Origin: Comamonadaceae bacterium
GTDB taxonomy: Bacteria; Pseudomonadota; Gammaproteobacteria; Burkholderiales; Burkholderiaceae_C
Assembly (NCBI GenBank): GCA_015999985.1
Contig: JAECRA010000044.1
Coordinates: 1 to 36,303 of the forward strand
Length of the DNA: 36,303 nucleotides
Direction of reading: 5' to 3'
Within the stretch, counting starts at the first letter, position 1. Each line of letters starts with the position of its first letter. The notes below the pieces were generated by a model, which saw only the letters and a list, made by a program, of their open reading frames with translations, ran no database searches and was not told the DNA's origin. Below, piece by piece: positions 32,148 through 36,303 of this stretch. A program made the translations under genes and the position numbers.

Positions 32148-33848
32148 ATGACACCCGAGCAAATCATCGAACAGTACGGCCCGCGTGAGGCCATGGAATA
32201 CGACGTGGTCATTGTCGGCGGAGGCCCAGCGGGGCTTTCCGCGGCCATTCGCCTGAAACAGATGGCTGCAGACAAGGGCCAGGATGTCTCTGTCGTGGTA
32301 CTTGAAAAAGGCTCTGAGCCCGGCGCTCACATCCTTTCAGGCGCTGTGATGGACCCCAAGGCACTGACAGAGCTGATCCCAGACTGGAAAGCCAAAGGCG
32401 CGCCGCTGAACCAGCCCGTCACTGATGACGCCTACGTTTTCCTGAGCGAAACCGATGGTACGCGGGTTCCCAATATGGTGCTTCCGCCCTTCGCCAACAA
32501 CCACGGCAACTACATCGTCAGCCTTGGCAATGTGGTGCGTTGGCTGGCCACTCAGGCCGAAGAGCTGGGGGTGGAAATATTCCCGGGCTTTCCGGCTGCT
32601 GAGATCCTCTACAACGAAGATGGCAGCGTCAAAGGGGTGGCCACAGGCAACATGGGCATCGGCAAGGATGGCGAACCCACGGAAAACTTCCAGCTTGGCA
32701 TGGAATTGCACGCCAAATACACCTTGTTCGCCGAGGGCTCGCGTGGCCACCTGGGCCGCCAACTGATTGACCGTTACAAGCTCGATGCCAACAGCGATCC
32801 GCAAAGCTACGCCATCGGCATCAAGGAAATGTGGGAGATCGACCCCAGCAAGCACACGCCCGGGTTTGTCATGCATACCGCTGGCTGGCCGATGGACGAA
32901 CAGACCTACGGTGGTGCATTTCTGTATCACGCCGAGGGAAACAAGGTTTTCTGCGGTTACGTGGTCGGCCTGAACTATGCCAATCCCCACCTGAGCCCCT
33001 TCGAGGAATTCCAACGCTGGAAGACGCATCCACGCGTCAAGTGGTATTTCACCGACGACAAAGGCAATGTGAATGCCAAGCGCATCTCCTACGGTGCACG
33101 GGCTATTACGGCGGGCGGTATCCTGGCGCTGCCCAAAACGGTATTCCCGGGCGGCGCGCTCGTGGGCTGCGACGCCGGTTACCTTAACGTGGGTCGAATC
33201 AAGGGCAGCCACGCTGCCATCAAAACCGGCATGCTGGCTGCAGAGGCCGCTTACGACGCCGTGGTGGCAGGGCGCCAGCACGACGAACTGGCCGCCTATC
33301 CCGAAGCCTTCGAGCAAAGCTGGCTGGCCGCTGAGCTCAACAAGGACCGCAACTTCAAGAACTGGTTCAAGAAGGGCCTGACGGTGGGTACGGTGATGAA
33401 CGGCTTTGAGCAGTTCGTACTGCGCGGTCACATGCCCTGGACGCTGCACCGCCAGCAACCCGATCATGTGCAGCTCAAGCCAGCGACCAAGTGCAAGCCC
33501 ATGGTCTACCCCAGGCCTGATGGCAAGCTGACCTTCGACCGGCTCTCGAGCGTGTTCATCAGCAACACCAACCACGAAGAAAATCAGCCGGCCCACTTGA
33601 CGCTCAAGGATCCTACGGTGCCTGTGCGCATCAACCTGGCCGAATACGCCGGCCCGGAGAGCCGATATTGCCCCGCTGGCGTCTATGAGTTCGTGCCCGA
33701 CGAAACCCAGGGCGGCGACGCACAGCGCTTGCAGATCAATGCACAGAACTGTGTCCATTGCAAGACTTGCGACATCAAGGACCCTACACAAAATATTGTC
33801 TGGGTGACTCCTGAAGGTGGTGGTGGCCCGAACTATTCGGGCATGTAG
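32148..33848 (+). CDS. Electron transfer flavoprotein-ubiquinone oxidoreductase (ETF-QO)
   Basis: A 566-residue inner-membrane-associated iron-sulfur flavoprotein that passes electrons from reduced ETF to ubiquinone. The FAD dinucleotide fold starts at YDVVIVGGGPAGLSAA (18-33). The central part has EKGSEPGAHILSGAV and EGSRGHLGRQL. The C-terminal ferredoxin-like domain has Cys508 (YCPAGVYEF) plus Cys535, Cys538 and Cys541 (CVHCKTC), the four ligands of one 4Fe-4S cluster. I chose ATG 32148; the 25-residue upstream extension is not conserved-looking. Length is normal for bacterial members. It serves acyl-CoA dehydrogenases such as those at 19636-23138, although the ETF subunits themselves are not in the window. 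Confidence 0.96.
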   Translation: MTPEQIIEQYGPREAMEYDVVIVGGGPAGLSAAIRLKQMAADKGQDVSVVVLEKGSEPGAHILSGAVMDPKALTELIPDWKAKGAPLNQPVTDDAYVFLSETDGTRVPNMVLPPFANNHGNYIVSLGNVVRWLATQAEELGVEIFPGFPAAEILYNEDGSVKGVATGNMGIGKDGEPTENFQLGMELHAKYTLFAEGSRGHLGRQLIDRYKLDANSDPQSYAIGIKEMWEIDPSKHTPGFVMHTAGWPMDEQTYGGAFLYHAEGNKVFCGYVVGLNYANPHLSPFEEFQRWKTHPRVKWYFTDDKGNVNAKRISYGARAITAGGILALPKTVFPGGALVGCDAGYLNVGRIKGSHAAIKTGMLAAEAAYDAVVAGRQHDELAAYPEAFEQSWLAAELNKDRNFKNWFKKGLTVGTVMNGFEQFVLRGHMPWTLHRQQPDHVQLKPATKCKPMVYPRPDGKLTFDRLSSVFISNTNHEENQPAHLTLKDPTVPVRINLAEYAGPESRYCPAGVYEFVPDETQGGDAQRLQINAQNCVHCKTCDIKDPTQNIVWVTPEGGGGPNYSGM

Positions 33849-33855
33849 AATTGGG

Positions 33856-34060
33856 TGTGTCAGGAGAGAGTGCCGGGGAGCTTTGGCGGTCATGCCGCTC
33901 TGATGCCCTGGTGCCGCCGAAGGCCGAACGCTCAGGCAAAAAGGACTGACACAACACAATTCTGCTGGAGAGAAGCGCTGTTTTCACGGCGCTCACCGAA
34001 GGGGCAAAACGCGCGCTGCCACGCGGCGACGTTGAATCTCTCAGGTAAAGAGGACAGCAG
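33856..34060 (+). ncRNA. Tandem glycine riboswitch (two aptamers)
   Basis: Aptamer 1 (about 33856-33953) is closed by TGTGTCAG/CTGACACA. It carries the conserved CAGGAGAGAG start, CCGAAGG, and CTCAGGCAAAAAGGACTGA end. Aptamer 2 (about 33962-34060) is closed by CTGCT/AGCAG. It carries CTGGAGAGAAGC, CACCGAAGGGGCAAAACG, and CTCTCAGGTAAAGAGGACAGC. A linker of only about 8 bases joins them, as in cooperative tandem glycine switches. The switch lies between ETF-QO and gcvT. Glycine binding is expected to turn on glycine cleavage genes. Confidence 0.95.
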
Positions 34061-34076
34061 GGTTCCAGGCACGAAT

Positions 34077-34098
34077 CCCCCGCCAGATTGGGTGGGGG
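34077..34098 (+). promoter_or_regulatory. Possible expression-platform hairpin of the glycine riboswitch
   Basis: CCCCC (34077-34081) can pair with GGGGG (34094-34098) around a 12-base loop, just after aptamer 2 and 46 bases before the gcvT start. No T-run follows, so control may act on translation or through rho rather than by an intrinsic terminator. Confidence 0.45.
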
Positions 34099-34144
34099 CG
34101 GATGGCCGATGCACGATTTACACGCATTTCAAGGAGCCCTGTCC

Positions 34145-35272
34145 ATGACCGTCGATACCGCCCTGCTGCAAACCCCACTGAATGCCCTGCATATCGAGCT
34201 GGGCGCGCGCATGGTGCCCTTTGCGGGCTACTCCATGCCAGTGCAATACCCTGCAGGCCTGATGACCGAGCATCGCCATACCCGTGGCGCGGCGAGCCTG
34301 TTCGATGTCTCGCATATGGGGCAGCTTCAACTGGTCGGGCCAGACGCTGCCGCCGCATTCGAGAGCTTGATGCCCGTGGATGTGATCAGCCTGGGGCAAG
34401 ACAAGCAGCGCTACGGCTTGCTGCTCAACGATGCGGGCGGAATCATTGACGATCTGATGTTCGTCAACCGTGGCGATCATCTCTTCGTCATTGTCAATGG
34501 CGCCTGCAAGGTGGGCGATATCGCGCACATGCAAGCAGCCATTGGCGCGCGCTGCCAGATCGTTCCCATGCCGGAACATGCGCTGCTGGCCTTGCAGGGG
34601 CCGAAGGCCGTGGACGCACTGCAACGACAGGTGCCCGGTGTGGACAAGCTGGTTTTCATGACCGGCGGCGCTTTCGCCTGGCAGGGCGCAGATCTCTACA
34701 TCACCCGCAGCGGCTACACCGGCGAAGATGGCTTTGAAATCTCCCTTCCCCAAGAGCAGGCCGAGGCATTCGCTCGTGCACTCCTGGGAGAGCCCGAAGT
34801 CCAACCTGCAGGTCTTGGCGCGCGCAACTCGCTGAGGCTGGAGGCGGGCCTATGCTTGTACGGAAACGATCTCGATCCCACCACCACCCCGGTTGAGGGG
34901 GGCTTGAACTGGGCCATGCAGAAGGTTCGCCGCACGGGAGGAGAGCGCGCTGGCGGCTTTCCAGGCGCTGACTTTGTGCTCGCACAACTGGACGGCAAGC
35001 TGCCTGTGGCGCGCAAGCGCGTCGGCTTGATTGCCAAGGAGCGCATTCCTGTCAGGGAGCAAGTCAAACTGCAAAACATGGACGGCCAGACCATCGGTGA
35101 AGTCACCAGCGGCCTGCTCGCCCCCACCATCGATCAGCCGATTGCCATGGCCTATGTGCAGCCGGATTACGCCGTTGCCGGCACTGAACTGTTTGCCCTG
35201 GTTCGTGGCAAGCCAGTGCCCATGACCGTTTCTGTCATGCCCTTTGTGCCCACACGCTATTACCGGGGCTAG
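34145..35272 (+). CDS. gcvT: Aminomethyltransferase, glycine cleavage system T protein
   Basis: A 375-residue tetrahydrofolate-dependent T protein that takes the methylene group from the aminomethyl-lipoyl H protein, releasing ammonia. It shows MVPFAGYSMPVQYPAG at the start, then GAASLFDVSHMGQ, and LLNDAGGIIDDLM, which includes the catalytic Asp region. SGYTGEDGFEISLP and LGARNSLRLEAGLCLYGNDL follow, and EVTSGLLAPT lies near the end. ATG 34145 has AAGGAG nine bases upstream; the frame is open further up but through the riboswitch linker. It is controlled by the tandem glycine riboswitch. Confidence 0.97.
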   Translation: MTVDTALLQTPLNALHIELGARMVPFAGYSMPVQYPAGLMTEHRHTRGAASLFDVSHMGQLQLVGPDAAAAFESLMPVDVISLGQDKQRYGLLLNDAGGIIDDLMFVNRGDHLFVIVNGACKVGDIAHMQAAIGARCQIVPMPEHALLALQGPKAVDALQRQVPGVDKLVFMTGGAFAWQGADLYITRSGYTGEDGFEISLPQEQAEAFARALLGEPEVQPAGLGARNSLRLEAGLCLYGNDLDPTTTPVEGGLNWAMQKVRRTGGERAGGFPGADFVLAQLDGKLPVARKRVGLIAKERIPVREQVKLQNMDGQTIGEVTSGLLAPTIDQPIAMAYVQPDYAVAGTELFALVRGKPVPMTVSVMPFVPTRYYRG

Positions 35273-35318
35273 AGCTTATTTACACGCTTCAGAACCAGAG
35301 TTAACGAGGAATCAAGCT

Positions 35319-36011
35319 TTGACCGATGTCATTGTTGCAAGTGCTACCCGCCTGCCGGCCGAGAGGTTCTGGCAGGAAGCGGCCCTGGGCCAGTCGCTTC
35401 GGCGGTTGGCGTTTGATACACACCTGCGTGCAACCGTGGCATTTGAAAATTCCCTTGGCTTGCCGGTCATCTACAACCGGCTGATCGAGGCCGCTCCAGC
35501 GGGCAGTCTGTTGGTATTTCTGCATGACGACGTCTGGATCGATGATTATTTCTTCAGCCAGCGCATTGCAGAGGGCCTTCAGATGTTTGATGCCATCGGT
35601 GTGGCAGGCAACCGCCGGCGCGTGCGCAATCAGCCCGCATGGGCTTTCGTGAATGAACGGCTCGAGTGGGACGACCGCGCCAACTTGTCTGGCAGTGTGG
35701 CTCACGGCAAGACGCCGTTCGGAGCCATCAGCCATTTCGGGCCGTCGCCAGCCGAATGCGAATTGCTTGATGGCGTGCTGTTGGCTGCTCGGCGTGATGC
35801 GCTCGTGAATGACGGCCTGCGCTTTGATGAGCGGTTCAACTTTCACTTCTACGACATGGATTTTTGCCGCAGCCTGCGCGCCAAGGGGCTGCGGCTGGGT
35901 ACCTGGCCCATTGCTTTGACGCACCAGAGTGGAGGTGCGTTTGGCACCCCTGGGTGGCAAGCTGGCCGCGATGCCTACCTGCGCAAATGGGAAGCCCTCG
36001 TGGCGTCCTGA
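35319..36011 (+). CDS. StrF-like / GT2-type glycosyltransferase inserted between gcvT and gcvH
   Basis: A 230-residue GT-A-like protein resembling the StrF family (Glyco_tranf_2_5). It has [20 protein letters not shown] with the Asp pair at 70-71, then [26 protein letters not shown] and [22 protein letters not shown] follow, the last with a D-x-D. Such proteins transfer sugars onto unknown acceptors. The best start is TTG 35319, with AGGA about 9 bases upstream; an ATG at 35244 lies inside gcvT. Being between gcvT and gcvH it is probably co-transcribed and so exposed to glycine control. No link to glycine metabolism is known to me. Confidence 0.8.
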   Translation: MTDVIVASATRLPAERFWQEAALGQSLRRLAFDTHLRATVAFENSLGLPVIYNRLIEAAPAGSLLVFLHDDVWIDDYFFSQRIAEGLQMFDAIGVAGNRRRVRNQPAWAFVNERLEWDDRANLSGSVAHGKTPFGAISHFGPSPAECELLDGVLLAARRDALVNDGLRFDERFNFHFYDMDFCRSLRAKGLRLGTWPIALTHQSGGAFGTPGWQAGRDAYLRKWEALVAS

Positions 36012-36067
36012 GATTTCCGTTTTCCTCTTCCTCCCACTTACCCCATCCGAAACCCCAAAAGATCATC

Positions 36068-36303
36068 ATGACCCTGCTCTACACCGAAGACCACGAATGG
36101 ATCAAAGTTGATGGCGATATCGCCACCGTCGGCATCACCAAGCACGCTCAAGATGCACTGGGCGATGTGGTGTTTGTCGAACTGCCCGAGGTGGGCAAGT
36201 CGTTCGACCAAAAAGAGGTTTCTGGCGTTGTGGAATCCGTCAAGGCCGCCGCTGATGTGTACATGCCCATCACTGGCGAAATCACCGAAGTCAATGAAGC
36301 CTT
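36068..36303 (+). CDS. gcvH: Glycine cleavage system H protein, N-terminal part (cut by window end)
   Basis: The first 78 codons of the lipoyl-carrier H protein of glycine cleavage. The start [17 protein letters not shown] is typical. [22 protein letters not shown] follows, then the lipoylation site [14 protein letters not shown] with Lys59. The C-terminal 40-50 residues are beyond the right edge. It lies 56 bases after the intervening glycosyltransferase gene; gcvP is expected further right. Confidence 0.97.
   Translation, partial: MTLLYTEDHEWIKVDGDIATVGITKHAQDALGDVVFVELPEVGKSFDQKEVSGVVESVKAAADVYMPITGEITEVNEA

Noticed and set aside
32337..33959. A 540-codon minus-strand frame opposite ETF-QO
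   Set aside because: It is an antisense shadow of a highly conserved gene and runs through the riboswitch; no recognisable protein features.

Overview
The window is 36.3 kb of high-GC bacterial chromosome, almost fully coding. It looks like a betaproteobacterium of the order Burkholderiales, probably Comamonadaceae (inference). The reasons are orphan tripartite-tricarboxylate (Bug) binding proteins linked to CoA-ester catabolic genes, a tandem glycine riboswitch upstream of gcvT, ETF-ubiquinone oxidoreductase, and chains of genes with 4-bp ATGA overlaps. I found no tRNA, rRNA, CRISPR array or intact insertion sequence.

Layout, left to right. (1) 1-4402, plus strand: the end of an HlyD-type adaptor, an RbbA-like double-ATPase/permease fusion and a YhhJ-like permease, matching the E. 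coli yhiI-rbbA-yhhJ order. (2) 7460-4472, minus strand: a DASS dicarboxylate transporter, a 41-residue hydrophobic small ORF and an MgtC/DUF4010 membrane protein. (3) 7461-9122: a decayed type I secretion ATPase remnant, a Tat/lipobox serine hydrolase and a perfect terminator-like hairpin. (4) 9125-14843: a divergent surface-lipid or glycan cluster. It holds an unknown membrane protein, a polyprenyl-phosphate sugar synthase-like GT2, a 1030-residue fusion (GT-C membrane domain, two beta-sandwich repeats, and an alpha/alpha toroid with QW and DxDD motifs) and a UbiA prenyltransferase. This is the best candidate for an undescribed system. (5) 15172-17497: a fosmidomycin-resistance-type MFS transporter, a GNAT acetyltransferase and panD.

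(6) 24100-17622, minus strand: a six-gene operon (Bug binding protein, three acyl-CoA dehydrogenases, crotonase, class III CoA transferase). It faces a divergent HutC-type gntR across two operator-like palindromes, one of which contains the operon's -10 box. (7) 28207-25053, minus strand: a second Bug module (binding protein, DUF1185 protein, alpha/beta hydrolase, FCD-type GntR). Its promoter carries a TGGTATACCA palindrome. (8) 28476-30808: an lplT-like lysophospholipid transporter overlapping a lipid-type GT4 glycosyltransferase, preceded by a Pho-box-like array. (9) 31990-30773: an SDR and a hotdog thioesterase. (10) 32148-33848: ETF-ubiquinone oxidoreductase, the natural electron outlet for the acyl-CoA dehydrogenases of region 6. 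(11) 33856-36303: the tandem glycine riboswitch, gcvT, an intervening StrF-like glycosyltransferase and the start of gcvH.

How the parts fit: regions 6, 7 and 10 describe uptake, CoA activation and beta-oxidation-like breakdown of unidentified organic acids, with electrons passed to quinone. Regions 4 and 8 concern glycolipid or surface-glycan assembly. Region 11 is glycine cleavage. All functions are read from motifs and family resemblance; no database search was possible.
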